Shown here: positions 34,936 through 46,902 of the stretch, piece by piece
Layout of the letters: each line of letters begins with the position of its first letter
Position numbering within the stretch: the first letter of the stretch is position 1
NCBI GenBank assembly: GCA_015179045.1
Contig: WHUZ01000015.1
Span: forward strand, 930,001-994,000
Direction of reading: 5' to 3'
Source of the DNA: Kalaharituber pfeilii
Lineage: Eukaryota > Ascomycota > Pezizomycetes > Pezizales > Pezizaceae
DNA length: 64,000 bases
Position numbers and translations under genes: made by a program
The notes under the pieces: model-generated
Seen by the model: the letters and a program-made list of their open reading frames with translations, nothing else
Database searches by the model: none
Told to the model about the DNA's origin: nothing

Positions 34936-37900
34936 AGCCTGGGAAAATGCTCTTGTCTATTATTAGAGCTTGAGTTATGCGCGAAATGTCTTTAACGATC
35001 AATGGGAGCAATCCAAGTTCAATTGCGCCAATTCGGGGACAGCATCTGTTTTATCACAAATCTACTGGGTTCATGTTGTTTTTTGAACCAATGAGGAGGG
35101 GTATACAAATATGTAGATGTGGGGAAATACAAACTGCGGCCGTCCATCGACGGAATCACTTGATCTTGAAAATATTTTGTTGTTGTAGAAGGACACCCAA
35201 CTAGAGTACGGGAGTTATATTAAAAGTTAGACGAGCAAGATATTAGCGCAGAAGGACTATATGCGTACCCATCACCGTCTTTCAAGTACCACTCTAGCCA
35301 TTTGTATTGAACATAAAACCTCAACGCCTTTCGTAACCTTCTCTATATTGGAAATGTATCTCCCCTTTCGGAATCCTATTTTTCTCTTCTAGCATTGTGT
35401 ACCGAAGTGCTTATGAAGTACGTATGCTGAATGCTGAAGAAGGAGGTCGGCTAGTAAATGGAATTCAATACCAGATGGAGTGGCATTAACGCTTTGACCT
35501 GTGCTATGGATACCCGTTCAGCGCGTGCTAAACAGATGACCACGGGTTATAACCGCAATACGTGTGAATGGAGAGACAGGGTGAGTCAGGGACGTGGTAC
35601 TTACTTACAACGCTGAGAATCTGTGTTATCCAGCACAGGATAGCTGTGAGAGGCTGAAATGATAATAAGTAGCAATTGATCTGATGGAGGTTTCAGAATG
35701 AGATGGTTTGGTTGAGATTAGAGGAACTCGATGCGAGTGCCCAGACTATTAAAGCGAGCAGTTGCCCCAAGCCAAGCCAAGACTACAAGAATTCAAGCTT
35801 CGTGATTTCCCGCTTGATAAATTGCTCTTAATATTAATATATATATTCTTAATTGGCGGGATTTCTGCTCCGCTTATAACCCCTTTGCATACCACAAATT
35901 TGCCTTATTAGGATCGGTGCCTCATTTTTTTTTTTTTTCTTTTGTGATTATTTGGGTTAGGTGTCACGTGTTGAAAGGCAGCGCCAGCCTAGATCAGCGC
36001 ATTGTGAGCGTACATGTTACAATCATGATTCTGCCTACTACGACTTCGCAGTTACGAAATCACTGCTAGCAACCCCGCCAATCCTGTGTGTTCTTTTTAC
36101 TGCTTTCACCATGACAAGCTTGCCTCCCCTATGCCAATCAAGACCCCTAATAGGTCCGTACCGTGGTAAGTTTGTTCAGGGTCTATGGTAGAAAAGTCCA
36201 CGGCTTGTTTTTCTTCATCCACCTTCGTATTCACAAGTCACTGAGATAGCTGCAGCTGGGTATAGGCCAATGGCTACATGGATTGGATCCGTTTATATAC
36301 GAACCCGTGTTTGGGAGAAGAAAGCTCGATGAAGAATAAAATGCGCCACGTCATTTTACAGCTATGTCCTGCAACTGGACAAGAGCCCCATCCCAAAGTG
36401 GAAGGTTTGTTCGGAGCTGGGCACGAGGAATTCGCTATTGCAAGAAACAAGTTGCGAATGAAAAGCTACAGCGTCAGCAGCTGATCATGCTAATTATAAT
36501 CATGCCGTTGAAAGATGACAGGAGGAGCAGCGCTCTAGTAACGGCCAGGCAATTCTGCAATTGAGAATTACTTTTCCTTGGTCCAGAAATTCAAGCTTCA
36601 GCTCAGTCGTTCAGGCTCGAGGCTTCAGCTCGCTTCCTAACAAAGTCTCTCCGCGATTGGTAGCACAGGGTGCGACAGGCATCGGTCGTCGTAAGCAAAC
36701 TACGAGGCTACTGTCGCCGTGGCCGAGCTAACCACATCTCAGGCAATGACCGTCGCCAGGCATACTGGATGCGGCAGAGCAACGGATGATCGGCAGGTTC
36801 CGCGAATCCGGGCGCGGCAGATGATAGTGGCCCCCACAGCATATATGTACAAAAAAGAGCACAGTAGTCACGTTGAAATGTGACTGGTAATGCCGGCGCT
36901 GCACCAGTGTTGACCTTTGACCTTTGTGAAGTCATTGATACGTCGGAGAATACAGCGGATTCTACACCACACATACGCGTCCAGTTCAGTGGAGTGTGAC
37001 CGCTCCCGGGCAAGGCAGTGTGAGAAGTTTGTGCTTTCTCGTATGCCCGCTTGCAATAGAAAGATAGCGGTCTGGTTGGAAAGGCGGCACAGGTCTTGTA
37101 AGCCGTTTTCGATGGAGCACGGAAAGGTATATGACGCTGCCCCCTTGGCGCTGCAATGCCTTGACTTATCTGAGGCAATCGTAAATGTTGTAATTTTAAC
37201 TGTAGTAAAGTACTTGCAACCTCTTGCTGCAATGTGATTGCAATATTATGGAGCGACATTATCGCACATTGGACAACCTGCCTCTGCGCTTGTTCAGCGA
37301 TACGCGCACCCAAACATAACTCAAAAAAAATACACAAACACCCAACCACCCTTTGGTGCAGGTGTAGCAGGTGTTCATCACGCAATGGTGACCCAATTGG
37401 TGGGAATGAGATGTTTGCGGAGTGGGCTATCCTGGGTGCATCTACAGTACCAAACTTACCCAACCACACCTGAGCCTGCCTGCATGCACAAGCGCAATTG
37501 CATGAGCTTCGTCGCTTCACAACACGCATGATAAAACTTCGTGATGTTCATGCTGCAATTGCATTGCAATTGCGTGAGAGCACAGGCAGCATAGCAAATT
37601 AACATCTGCGCAAGTTTTTGTTGGCACCGCGGAATGCCAATGGTGCCGCCGATGCCCGGGCTTGAGTATCATAGCTGGATGATTGCCGGCCCGTACTACG
37701 TACCTAACTTGCCTTTGTGCGCAGTAGGTGTGGGTTCCCATTAATGCTGCCAATGTGTGTGATCCTGATTGCAGGGTGGCTGGCCGATGGAACATTCTGA
37801 ATTGGCGTGCCACCAGCTCTGGATGCTCGCTCGCAAGCTTTGTCGATCGCCTTGGCCGCTGTGCCAGCGTCCCAGACGTTTTAGAGGTGTGTAGTAGAGA

Positions 37901-38294
37901 GCGCTGGCATACATACGTAAGGTACTGGAGTACATCATGGCTATCATGGCTATCAAGGCTATTATCGCAGCGGTCCGTACTGTGCCCGCTTGCTTCTTGG
38001 GCGGGATTTTGCATAAGAGGGCAATTCGCTGGCCGCCCCTCCCCCCATGTCCCATCCGCACTCCCGCCCCTTCATATACAACTCGTCCCCGTATCTCCCT
38101 CTCTTTGCTCTCTGTCTTACACACCTTCACAGTACCAGTTCCTCCCCTTACCCCCCTCTTTTGTTTCCTCGGCCTCCCTGTACACATCCACAGCAGCTGC
38201 AATTAACCCGACTTCCCTCTGCATCGTCCGCACACTTCAGCACCTCACTCTCGTTCCACTCCTGTGAAGACTGCTTTGAAACTTCTCGCTCGAA
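34936..38294. other. intergenic, GC-rich patches, no firm gene
   Basis: Long open frames on the minus strand (36708-37529, 37517-38014) overlap plus-strand frames of similar length and have Cys/His/Arg-rich composition without domain signals, so I do not call them. Short AT-palindromic phrases around CAATTGCA recur near 37230, 37490 and 37555. From about 38030 the plus strand becomes strongly pyrimidine-rich up to the gene at 38295, as is common in fungal promoters. Confidence 0.45.
38030..38294 (+). promoter_or_regulatory. pyrimidine-rich promoter region
   Basis: A long C/T-rich run on the coding strand with a TATA-like CATATACAAC near 38072 precedes the Thr-rich surface protein gene. CT-rich tracts just upstream of the start are characteristic of well-expressed filamentous fungal genes. 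The transcription start cannot be placed exactly. Confidence 0.5.
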
Positions 38295-38774
38295 ATGCTT
38301 GCCTACTTCTTCCTGTGTCTCCTTGCATTGCAAGCTCTCGTGAGAGCACAGGGCAATCAAAATCTCACAATTACGGCAGCGGAGTCTGATACGCTGACGG
38401 TCCCCTCGCTTGTCACACGGACTGATAGCGTCACATTGATTCACAATGATACCACCTCGACCTTTACCACAGTGCAAACAACGATTACAAATGTGACCAT
38501 TACCACTTCTGGCAATATTACAATCACCACCATCATCGGCGGGGGCAACACCACAATCGTTACCGAGATCCCAACAACAACAGAGTACACTACGATCACA
38601 ACCAGCGGTAGTACCATCACATCTCCCATTACTACGCGCGTCAAGACGACGACTATACCTCTTACTACCACGACTACCACTTCAGATGGTGCAGGGGCTC
38701 AGCTTAACGTTGATGGTCAACAAGGGTGGTTCCTTGCGTTGGTGATTGGACTGGCTGGAGTTGTAGCGTTGTAA
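38295..38774 (+). CDS. Thr-rich GPI-anchored-type surface protein
   Basis: A single-exon gene of 159 codons. Residues 1-19 form a signal peptide with a hydrophobic LAYFFLCLLALQALV core and a likely cleavage after RAQ or nearby. The mature part is dominated by Thr, with Ser, Ile and Val, and has several N-glycosylation sequons (NLT, NDT, NVT, NIT, NTT). The C-terminus has a small-residue region (DGAGAQLNVDG) followed by a hydrophobic tail (WFLALVIGLAGVVAL) with nothing after it, which is the layout of a GPI-anchor signal. It is therefore probably a cell-wall or plasma-membrane mannoprotein. No enzymatic domain is present. It sits alone behind a CT-rich promoter. Rapid evolution is common in this protein class, so homologues may be hard to find. 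Confidence 0.8.
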   Translation: MLAYFFLCLLALQALVRAQGNQNLTITAAESDTLTVPSLVTRTDSVTLIHNDTTSTFTTVQTTITNVTITTSGNITITTIIGGGNTTIVTEIPTTTEYTTITTSGSTITSPITTRVKTTTIPLTTTTTTSDGAGAQLNVDGQQGWFLALVIGLAGVVAL

Positions 38775-39968
38775 CACATTCCCGGAATTTTATCGGTCTG
38801 TTGCGCACTTAAAATCATTGTTACTTAATCCTTAATTTTGGACATGGAAGGGTTCTAGGATTCTGATATGGTAGGGTTTAATGTTGTGTGGATAGGAACG
38901 GACTGTGATTTAAGGTCAAAAGAAAACGGGACGGATGGGATAAGGCAGGATGGGTTGGAGTGTATCATGGTTTTTGCTTTGCTTCTTGTTTCTTGATCTT
39001 CTTTTCGTTGGCGGTATTCAAAAAATTGCTACCTGAGTAAAGTGCAATCTCTTAATTAAATTTCTTACTTAATTAAATTTCTTACTTCAACTTCTATCAA
39101 TTCAAGTGCACATGGCGAGACTGTGAGTAGTCAGTCTGGTTACATTAACCTCCGCAGGGTTGAGACTATGAATTGACTGCCTGATTGGGATTGACCAGTG
39201 CTGATATAATCACCTTGCGTAGCTACCAGAACTACTAGCATAAGTCGTGGTACGAAGTCAATGCGCCACTTAATGATGTAGTCTGGTTGCAACCAAAGAT
39301 GCCGGGTAGCGGTCAATCAGGCACTGAGTACAATTCGGGGCATGTTACTGCTGGGGCAATTGCTCGAGGCGGTACGTTAAACACAAGAGTGCAATTCCCC
39401 ATTGCGTTCAATTGACGATCAAGTTGCCAACCATGGAATTGTGAATGAGATGACGGCTCGAGACTGTGAGATGACCGATTTAGGTTATATAACTCCGATC
39501 CTATACAGTTGATCAAAGTTTATAATTGTTTTTGAAATAATGCACCGTTCGTACATACGCTCCTGCCTAATGATCAGAACTCAGTCAGCGGCGCTCGCAT
39601 GCGACAGACGGCACGAAAATCCGAAAATCATATTACATTTATCGTTAGCACTCACAAAGCCACATTACTCGAGTATACTAGTTAATACCCGCCAATAACT
39701 GTATTTCGCTAGCTAGCCAATAACGGATTTGGCGCCCAGACTCCTCTACCCAATAAACCCCCATGGGAGAAAAAAGTAAATAAATAAATAAATAAAATAA
39801 GTAAATAAAGCAATGCAAGTTTTAAAATTAAAAACAATAAAACCGGTAATACACTAACTATCATGCCAAATTTTAAACTTCAAACTCCATGTTGTAATGC
39901 GAAGTTCCAATACTTCCCATCATATTAAAGGCAAGAAAATAAGAAAATTCGACCTCATCCAAAGAAAT
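38775..39968. other. intergenic, no gene seen
   Basis: 3' flank of the surface-protein gene and AT-rich DNA. It contains the dispersed phrase AGTCTGGTT at about 39135 and 39282 (the second followed by GCAACC) and an AAAT-rich tract at 39775-39808. No supportable coding or RNA gene was found. Confidence 0.5.
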
Positions 39969-41828
39969 TTAGGCTGTCAAAGCTTCAGGTTGTACGCAGC
40001 TGTCCATAGGTAGATCCATCGAGGCGAAATCCTCTGGTAAGGATACTTGCTCCAATATTGATTCCTCCCCCGCCTTGACAGCATGCTCATGGACCTCCAT
40101 AGCTTCTTCAGCTTCGCCGATCTGCTCTGCACACTCATCTTGATTCAAGGTGCTCTCTAGCCGAGGTTCATGGACCAAGTTGTTGTCATTCTTATGGCTC
40201 TCGAGCTCATCTCCGTCCTCGTGCACCCCGTCGATAACGAAATTGTCCACTTCGTTGTCTGCTTCTTCATTTTGCTCCATCTCTTCGCTTTCGTCTTGAT
40301 GGGGGTTTTCGTCGCCGTCATCGTCTGGGGAGAACTCATAGTCACCGATCAGTAAGCTATACACCGCCTTCTCCAGCAACTCATCCTCCCCCATCAAGCT
40401 TTTCACCGCCTTCTCCAGCAACTCATCCTCCCCCATCATGCTTTTCGCCCCCTCTATCTGTCGAGTTCCCTTCCAGAATCTTGTGCTACTGGAGGCAAGG
40501 CTCGCGACTGACAGAGTTTCTGCGCACTCACCGAAGATGGCACGCTCGAACGGGGTATCTAAAGCTTCGGAGTTAATGAGGCTGAACGGGGTTGAGACTG
40601 GGGAACAGCAGAGCGCTTCAAGATCGCTGGAGTTGAGGAATACACTACCTGAAGGACTGGGATGTTTGAGGTGGATGCCTGCAATGTGGTTTGCTCCTCC
40701 GTTGTTGTCGCCGCCTGGCGTACTGATAACGCAGGAGAGATCGAATCTTCCACGGCGGCGAGCAAGCGGAGAAGGGGAAAGTAGGCTTCTTCCACCTTCA
40801 TGTGAAGGTGATGTGGGAGTGGTATGGGCGCACTCAAGGCTGTCCGAGCACGATCTCTTGCCAACAGGAGTCACGGCTTCTGAGGCTGCGAGCCTCGTGC
40901 GGGGCCGAGAAGTAGAAGAGGACTTACCAGAGCGACAACAGGAGAAACTGCTGGAAGAGGGGACTTTGTACGAAGCACTTGAACCCGAGTCCTTAGTCTT
41001 GTTACTGTGGATGGAAATGGGCGCGTGTGTAGAGGAGTGACAGGGCTCAAGCTCGGACTTCGGAACCGATAGGTATTGATCATTATCTTCCTCCCAGCCC
41101 GCGTCTCCATCATATTGTTTCGTAGAAGTGGACTTAGAGGCTCCTGGCTCAGTGTTGCTACGCCAGGCTTCTATCCTGGGGACGTCCACAACTGCTCTCT
41201 CCTGGTACCATGTCTGGTCTTCTTCCGGGCGCTGCTCGTAGTCACCATCATCCCATTCCTGGTAATCGTTCCAGCCTTCGTTCATGGACCAGTACTGGTC
41301 CCATTCGCTTGGAGCCCATGGGCCGGTGCCAGGGAAAACCCTGTTCTGAGTGACATACCTGGCCTGGGCTTGCGCGAGGTCCCGAAGCTCGTTGTTAAGG
41401 GTCTCCAGTTTCTCCAGAAGGGCTGCGTGATCGGTGGCGTATTGAGAAGGTGAGATACCATTGTTGATGGTCATGGACTCCACCTTGAATTGCTTCATGT
41501 GGGTCTGGGCTTGAGGCCTGGCTTCCCTCCCGGGCGTTGCCGATGGGGCTTGTGTGGGGACACTGGCTTCGCTATCATGATCTGCAACCGATCCTTCTCT
41601 TCCTGCAGAAGGGGACTTAAAGGATGCCGTGGCTTTGGTCCCGTGCTTGAACTTGGGTGCAGGTTTTCGTCGTTCCGGGTTGTGGCCGCGCTGTTGGACT
41701 TGCTTCGCCTGCAGGCCGGGCACAAGCAAGAAGAAGAGAGTCAAGGCTAGTACCAAATTGACCATTGCTTGAATGCTGTGGACAATGGCTAACGTGACTT
41801 CGTCCTTCATGGCGGCGAGTTGGGGCAT
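39969..41828 (-). CDS. membrane-anchored acidic protein, unknown function
   Basis: I do not recognise the family. The single open frame encodes 619 residues. A hydrophobic segment at about residues 11-40 (with NLVLALTLFFLLVPG) is followed by basic residues, so it is probably a signal anchor or single membrane span. The rest looks disordered: a Lys/Arg-rich stretch, a short predicted coiled coil at about residues 135-160 (ALLEKLETLNNELRDLAQAQ), a Trp/Asp/Glu-rich part, a long Ser-rich part, and a very acidic C-terminal third. A 14-residue unit containing MGEDELLEKAV is repeated twice in tandem, from a 42-bp DNA repeat at about 40365-40448. The start used is the first ATG; a second in-frame Met lies six residues later. 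An upstream exon cannot be excluded. Confidence 0.6.
   Translation of the reverse strand: MPQLAAMKDEVTLAIVHSIQAMVNLVLALTLFFLLVPGLQAKQVQQRGHNPERRKPAPKFKHGTKATASFKSPSAGREGSVADHDSEASVPTQAPSATPGREARPQAQTHMKQFKVESMTINNGISPSQYATDHAALLEKLETLNNELRDLAQAQARYVTQNRVFPGTGPWAPSEWDQYWSMNEGWNDYQEWDDGDYEQRPEEDQTWYQERAVVDVPRIEAWRSNTEPGASKSTSTKQYDGDAGWEEDNDQYLSVPKSELEPCHSSTHAPISIHSNKTKDSGSSASYKVPSSSSFSCCRSGKSSSTSRPRTRLAASEAVTPVGKRSCSDSLECAHTTPTSPSHEGGRSLLSPSPLARRRGRFDLSCVISTPGGDNNGGANHIAGIHLKHPSPSGSVFLNSSDLEALCCSPVSTPFSLINSEALDTPFERAIFGECAETLSVASLASSSTRFWKGTRQIEGAKSMMGEDELLEKAVKSLMGEDELLEKAVYSLLIGDYEFSPDDDGDENPHQDESEEMEQNEEADNEVDNFVIDGVHEDGDELESHKNDNNLVHEPRLESTLNQDECAEQIGEAEEAMEVHEHAVKAGEESILEQVSLPEDFASMDLPMDSCVQPEALTA
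40365..40448. repeat. 42-bp in-frame tandem duplication
   Basis: Two nearly identical 42-bp units (40365-40406 and 40407-40448), differing at a few bases, add 14 residues to the acidic protein encoded on the minus strand. The high identity suggests a recent duplication or copy-number change. Confidence 0.85.
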
Positions 41829-43032
41829 TCTGGTGCAGCACCGAGATGTTAGTATATCTCTTGAATCTTGCCTGAAATTTGGTGGAGGCCCTGCGCAAAA
41901 TTGGAACTTTACAGTCTGAGATTTTTTTGATATCGAGTTTTTATATACTAGGTAGGCTTCGACAAGCCACTAGAGCTATATGGTGTGGGTTTGGTGCTTC
42001 GAGCTGACCTCAGCAGGGCCAAGAATGCTGTGATATGGCGATAGATGTCCTTGCAGCCCCCAAATTCGTATGTATATTCACAGTCAAAGGCTGTTGTATG
42101 GAATGCGAGGGCTAGCTAGATGGAAGAATCAGTCTAATAAATTTGAATGTTTATAAATAATTTTTGAAGCTTTATTGCGTGGCGTTTTGTAATAGTAAAC
42201 CGAATGAGTTGGGAAACAAGACCGGTAGACCTTCCCTTGGAGCGCCTCTTTTATATTATCGCAACTTCAGTGCAAGTGCCTTCTCATGGCCATGGCGCGC
42301 GCACGCAGCACCGACTGGGAGAACCTAATTTCAGTGATGCTACCACAACTTGTTGAGGCCTCGCACTGATTTAGCAAATGGCCATGCCTCCGGTATACAT
42401 ATCCCACTGGACAAATTAGAATATGATAAACTTTCAGACATTGGCCATCGCTTACTCCTATGGTGGCCATCTTGCAGACAAACTTTAAGCTTTCACAATC
42501 GAAGGGCATCCGATTTGGTTTTAGGCACCCGCACGCAAACGAACAGTTGAAGCACACCTATGAGGTGGAACGCTGGATCTGTGTACATGTATGAACGAAT
42601 AAAACGGCATGGAAGGAGAAATGATAAACATGATAGGCCATGAATTCAATGTCCTCTTGTAATACGAATCGTCTTCGTGCAGGGCATCGATCGCAGCTGG
42701 CCGCCGGCGCGGGAGCCTGCATGTGCAAGATGAAGGGCTCATCATCACATTTACGCCCAGCCGTAGGCCCACCAGCTCTGCTTGAAACGCATGGGTACGT
42801 CGATATGGTCAAGGGGGTTGTACACCTACTATTCTGGAGCATAAAACTGCCGAGTTTTTGGTTGCTTTCCGAGTGGCCCCGGCCGAGCGTGCAAAGTGAG
42901 TGTTTGCGTGGTCATGTATTTGTGTACCACACAATCTCTAGATCTAGTTGTACAACTTGAGGTAATATCTGATGTTTCATAAGCACTGACGTTGCACTGG
43001 CAGCCATCAACATGTAATACGGCTTTGAGTTA
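41829..43032. other. intergenic, no gene seen
   Basis: This is the upstream flank of the acidic-protein gene followed by sequence without recognisable genes. Open frames here are short and overlap on both strands. Confidence 0.5.
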
Positions 43033-43643
43033 CAGTATACTCAGTTATAAGCGTACCCGGTATAAGAATATATTCGCTATAAGAATTTGAGGCCCGGTCC
43101 CTCGTACGAAATAAGAATGTTTCGTTACATGTTCTTATCTGTGCTGCTTCGCCATGTACATGTTCTTGCAATGAGAGAAATGCTATTCCTATTTTGAGTG
43201 CTTATCGACAAGAGAATTATGCCCTTGATGCATTAGAAACACTTCTTCTTTATTCTACAAACTGACCATACTCGCAATATCTCAGAGCTCCAGGAAGGCT
43301 TAAAGCGAAGAATTGGAAGTCTGGAGGTCTAAAAATGACACAGTAAGTTCAGCGGAAATCACGGATTTTCTATCGCACGACACAAATCCGCCCTCCCGTC
43401 TCTTCACCTCGTTCATCCGCATCTCTCTCTTCACTTGCACCCCCTTCATCCCCCCTTCATCTTCCCTCCCCTTCATCTATGTACCACTCACATCACATCC
43501 ACTCTTATCCACTTATCTTAGTACCCTTATAAGCTCTCCTTGATACTTTTGTGCTTTGGCATGTGTTTTAGTATACAAGAATATATTCATTATAAGAATA
43601 TTACCCCGCCGCCCGAGGGTATGCCTATAACGGAAGTATACTG
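43033..43643. mobile_element. pogo/Fot1-like MITE with TA duplication
   Basis: The left end reads CAGTATACTCAGTTATAAGC and the right end, read inward on the minus strand, CAGTATACTTCCGTTATAGG. Both continue with related sequence containing TACCC and then ATATATTC. The dinucleotide TA flanks both ends (43031-43032 and 43644-43645). CAGT ends, GTTATA-type terminal repeats and a TA duplication match the pogo/Tigger/Fot1 branch of Tc1/mariner transposons. At 611 bp without a transposase frame it is non-autonomous. The interior contains a CT-rich stretch (about 43389-43500). Confidence 0.7.
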
Positions 43644-43645
43644 TA

Positions 43646-45177
43646 CCAGTTTGGTGCAACTTTTGCTCCGCAGGACCTTCGTTCATGAGAAAACTCTCCA
43701 GTCGTTTGGAAATCTAAATTAAGCATCCCTTCGCGTTCCTTAGATTGCTGTAGAAATGTTTGAATTGGCATTGTTATGTTAGCGTTACTACAGGCCGTTA
43801 GCAACGTGCCCTTGACGCACATGAGCTTTGTTTAAGAAAACTAGGAATGGTGCTAGCTACTGATTAGAAACACGGAGGCGCCCATCACGGTTCCTCTAAC
43901 ACAGATGACAAGCAGGAGCAAGTGAGACATAGGTATACAGTGTTTCACCACATCTCGACGCACACCACAATTCGACGCCCTTTCCCACCAAAACTGAGCG
44001 AATGAGAACCTGTATATCCCCACGCACAGAACCTACTTTTCTATGCGCCTTTTAGGAAGCTTAAATCAAGCATCATTCTTCAGATCCTGCATCTCTACGT
44101 TAAAAAAAAATAATGAATTATATCTCTGCACATTTTCACATAAGTCTTGGCATATATTGTTGCAGTAAAATTGCAGATATGGAAATCTATCCACTGCACC
44201 TGCAATCCATTCAATAAAAATACTGAAACACTTCATTTGGGGAACCTATCTCTATGGAGATATACATGAATGGCATCAACATAATCCTTGAAGTAATCAT
44301 TGAGTTGTTCAAAATATTTTCATTCTCATAGAAATGTTGCATATGAAAATATATATCAGCATGCCAACTATGCAATATATCAAAATGGGCTGAATAAAGT
44401 CAAATGAGTCAATATACAGCTAGGGGGAGGCCCTTTAATCAGTGTGATAGTGCTGGAGAAGAGTAGTATGTTTAGTCCACTGAAATATTGTATGAGAATC
44501 CCATATAAATAGATGCCAAGACATTGTTACAAATTTCGCTGTCCCATAATTCTTTGAGATTGCTTTCTTTGAGCAAGCAGAGGTGCTAAACATGAAGAAC
44601 AAGTATTTATTTAGTGTCTCTAAATAGCGCTTACAAAATTCTATTCTAGTGGTTGAGGTACACGCTCTTCTGCGTGGCTAGTTTTTGGTGGGAAAGTGTG
44701 TCGAATTGTAGTGTGCGTCCAGATGTGGTGATAGCGGCTTGGTATGAGACTAGTGAAACACAGTAATGGGATCCGGGAAAGAGTGTTCTTGAGGTGACTA
44801 CAGTCTCGTAAACCAGAGGTGACTGGATAATAATATATGTTGCAGGTGACTTGGCAGTAAGCTTATCAACAGAGCGGCATAGATAGATTGTACTACTTTC
44901 CCTCAAGAAACGAATCACTCGACAACGGGAATGATACACATGTCCTTGAGGAAAGGTGCAATTTTGCGAACATAAAGTAGTGATATCAATGACGATCGAG
45001 CTGCAAAAGAGAATACATCGACTTAATTAATAGTATATGCAGATGACTCTTTCTCAAACAGCATTTCTTCTCTGCGATGGCCCATGTCACCTCAGACGAC
45101 AGGCAATGCGCCCTGTCTCACATTTTTCCTTCCTGTTGAGCATTTGAGCCGTGAATCCCCGCAGACACTAAAACCAA
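43646..45177. other. intergenic, no gene seen
   Basis: AT-rich DNA with short, unsupported open frames on both strands. No RNA gene or complete mobile element was recognised. Confidence 0.5.
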
Positions 45178-45922
45178 CTATTCGTCCTTGGCCTGACACT
45201 TTTCCATCCACGCCTTAACCACAAACATCATCCTTTCTTCAACCACGCACAGTTCCTTCCCAATCTCCAAATACTTGATCCCCCTATCCTTCAGAAACCC
45301 GCTGCTCACTTCATGAAACAACTTCCACTCCTTGAGGTTGTTCGGCATCAGGCGTACTCCGTCATCCGTTAGTGTTACCTCATTTGGTTCAATCAACACC
45401 AGTATGCCCTTCCGCAGCCTTTCCTCGAGGGCAAGATAAGTGGGTGAAGCCGTTATCTCCTCAACTGCATTTGGTATAGGTATTGATCCTTGGTGGGAAT
45501 TGGTAACGTATATTTTGGTATACATGACCGGATCCAAACAGGACCTGTCAGAGATGAACCATCTTAACTCGTTTTCGACTTTGGAAGCACCATTCGGCGA
45601 ATCTCCCAAGCCCAAGACCCGCTTCTCGGCCTCTAGCTGTGCCTCCAGAATCCGTTTCTGAAGTTGCAGAGACTTCTCTGGGTTGCTACGGATTTGTTCT
45701 CTGCTTTCCATTGGATAAGCAGTCATCACGCGCCGGGCGACTTCAGCTATGATTTTGGGCGCAGGATAATCTCCATTGGACTGGGCGTAGGATTAGGCTC
45801 AGCTTTCTTTTCTCAGACCCCGTATAAAGAAGATCACCTACCGCAAAGTACTTCTGTAGCGCTTTGATAAGAGTGGTCTTGCCCGTTGAGGCAGCTCCGC
45901 TTACGTAGATGTTGCGCAACAT
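45178..45922 (-). CDS. P-loop ATPase of NadR/AAA_28 type
   Basis: Two exons (45922-45842 and 45780-45178) join in phase 0 across a 61-bp intron that starts GTAGGT and ends CCCAG, giving 227 residues. The protein begins MLRNIYVSG and continues into a Walker A loop GAASTGKTT (from residue 9), the position expected for compact NadR-like/AAA_28 ATPases, which bind a nucleotide and often transfer a phosphate. After the splice come PKIIAEVARRVM and a helical QKRILEAQLEAEKR segment, then a Walker-B-like strand with an SDRSCLDP motif, a common feature of this family. The C-terminal part has WKLFHEVSSGFL and ends WMEKCQAKDE. No signal or membrane segment is seen. Substrate is unknown. A family B mini-retroposon lies about 115 bases upstream of the start codon. 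Confidence 0.8.
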
Positions 45923-46035
45923 GGCCGCTTTGAATTCGTCCTCACTTCTGTCGACTTTAACGCATCGTGCTCGACTAGAAATCGTCTTGAGCGTGTGAAG
46001 GTAGGGAGTTTTATAGCCATGTTTGGTGTTCCCAA

Positions 46036-46094
46036 ATTTTTTTTTTTTTTTTATTTCACGTAACCCCGCTTGCAGCTGTTCGCCATGGCAGGGC
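46036..46094 (-). mobile_element. family B mini-retroposon
   Basis: On the minus strand: GCCCTGCCATGGCGAACAGC, then TGCAAGCGGGG, TTACGTGAAAT and a poly(A) of about 17. It is flanked by GTTCCCAA at 46028-46035 and 46095-46102. The insertion lies in the probable promoter of the ATPase gene, about 115 bases before its start codon. Confidence 0.75.
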
Positions 46095-46843
46095 GTTCCC
46101 AATATTAAACATCCATTTGACCAGAGATGCACAAGAAGCCAGTCGGCATAGGGATAGGCATCCCAAGTTGTGTTAGCACCGCAATCGGCACGGGATCAAG
46201 CGAGCTTGCAATTGATCCCGGGTGGGGTAATTGGAGGCCTGAAGCGAGATTGCGCATGATGGCCCTTTCAGGGCTGACAATGTTTGATGGGAACCCCGCC
46301 GCGGCTTGCAGGTGTGGCGTTTTCCCTTGACTGGTTCGTTTTCCCCTGTAAAACCACTGGCACCTGGCTTAAGATTCAATGAGTAGGTATTCGCCTGTGC
46401 AAGTTGTCAAGAGTATGAGACATATGTATGCTCAGTATGAATGTCGTTGAGCTGAGCCAGTTACTTGATACTCGGGATAATCAATCCACCAACCATCATT
46501 AATTGCTTAGGCAGCCAACGAAGAGGGTCCACGACCAGTGAATTATGTCAGGAACACGCAATGGAGTTGTTCCACTAAAAACTGTCCTCTATGTTTGATG
46601 CTGAGGCCCGAATACCAGGTAATCAACAGCAGTATAAACTTTCGAGGCCCCTTTCGCACAGCGTATTGCGACCATCTGAAACCCGCTGATCCGCGTCGTG
46701 ATCATCCATTCTTCTTACCTCGACCCGTTTACTACATCGCAGGCCTTTCATCGAGAGAAGAATGTTTATGAGTAAGTACAGAACCTAGACTTAATGTGAT
46801 TCTGATATGTGCTGAGGGGATCGCTCCCTCGAAGCCCGCAACC

Positions 46844-46902
46844 TTTTTTCTTTTTTTTTTTTCCCACGTAACCCCACTTGCAGCTGTTCGGCATGGCAGG
46901 GC
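46844..46902 (-). mobile_element. family B mini-retroposon
   Basis: On the minus strand it reads GCCCTGCCATGCCGAACAGC, then TGCAAGTGGGG and TTACGTGGG, followed by an A-rich tail with one G. Flanks AAGCCCGCAACC (46832-46843) and AAGCCCCACAACC (46903-46915) form an imperfect target-site duplication. It is in the same orientation as the copy 800 bp away, in the spacer between the ATPase and polymerase-helicase genes. Confidence 0.7.

Noticed and set aside
36708..38014. Long minus-strand frames rich in Cys, His and Arg
   Set aside because: Overlapping frames of similar length on both strands suggest chance openness of GC-rich DNA.
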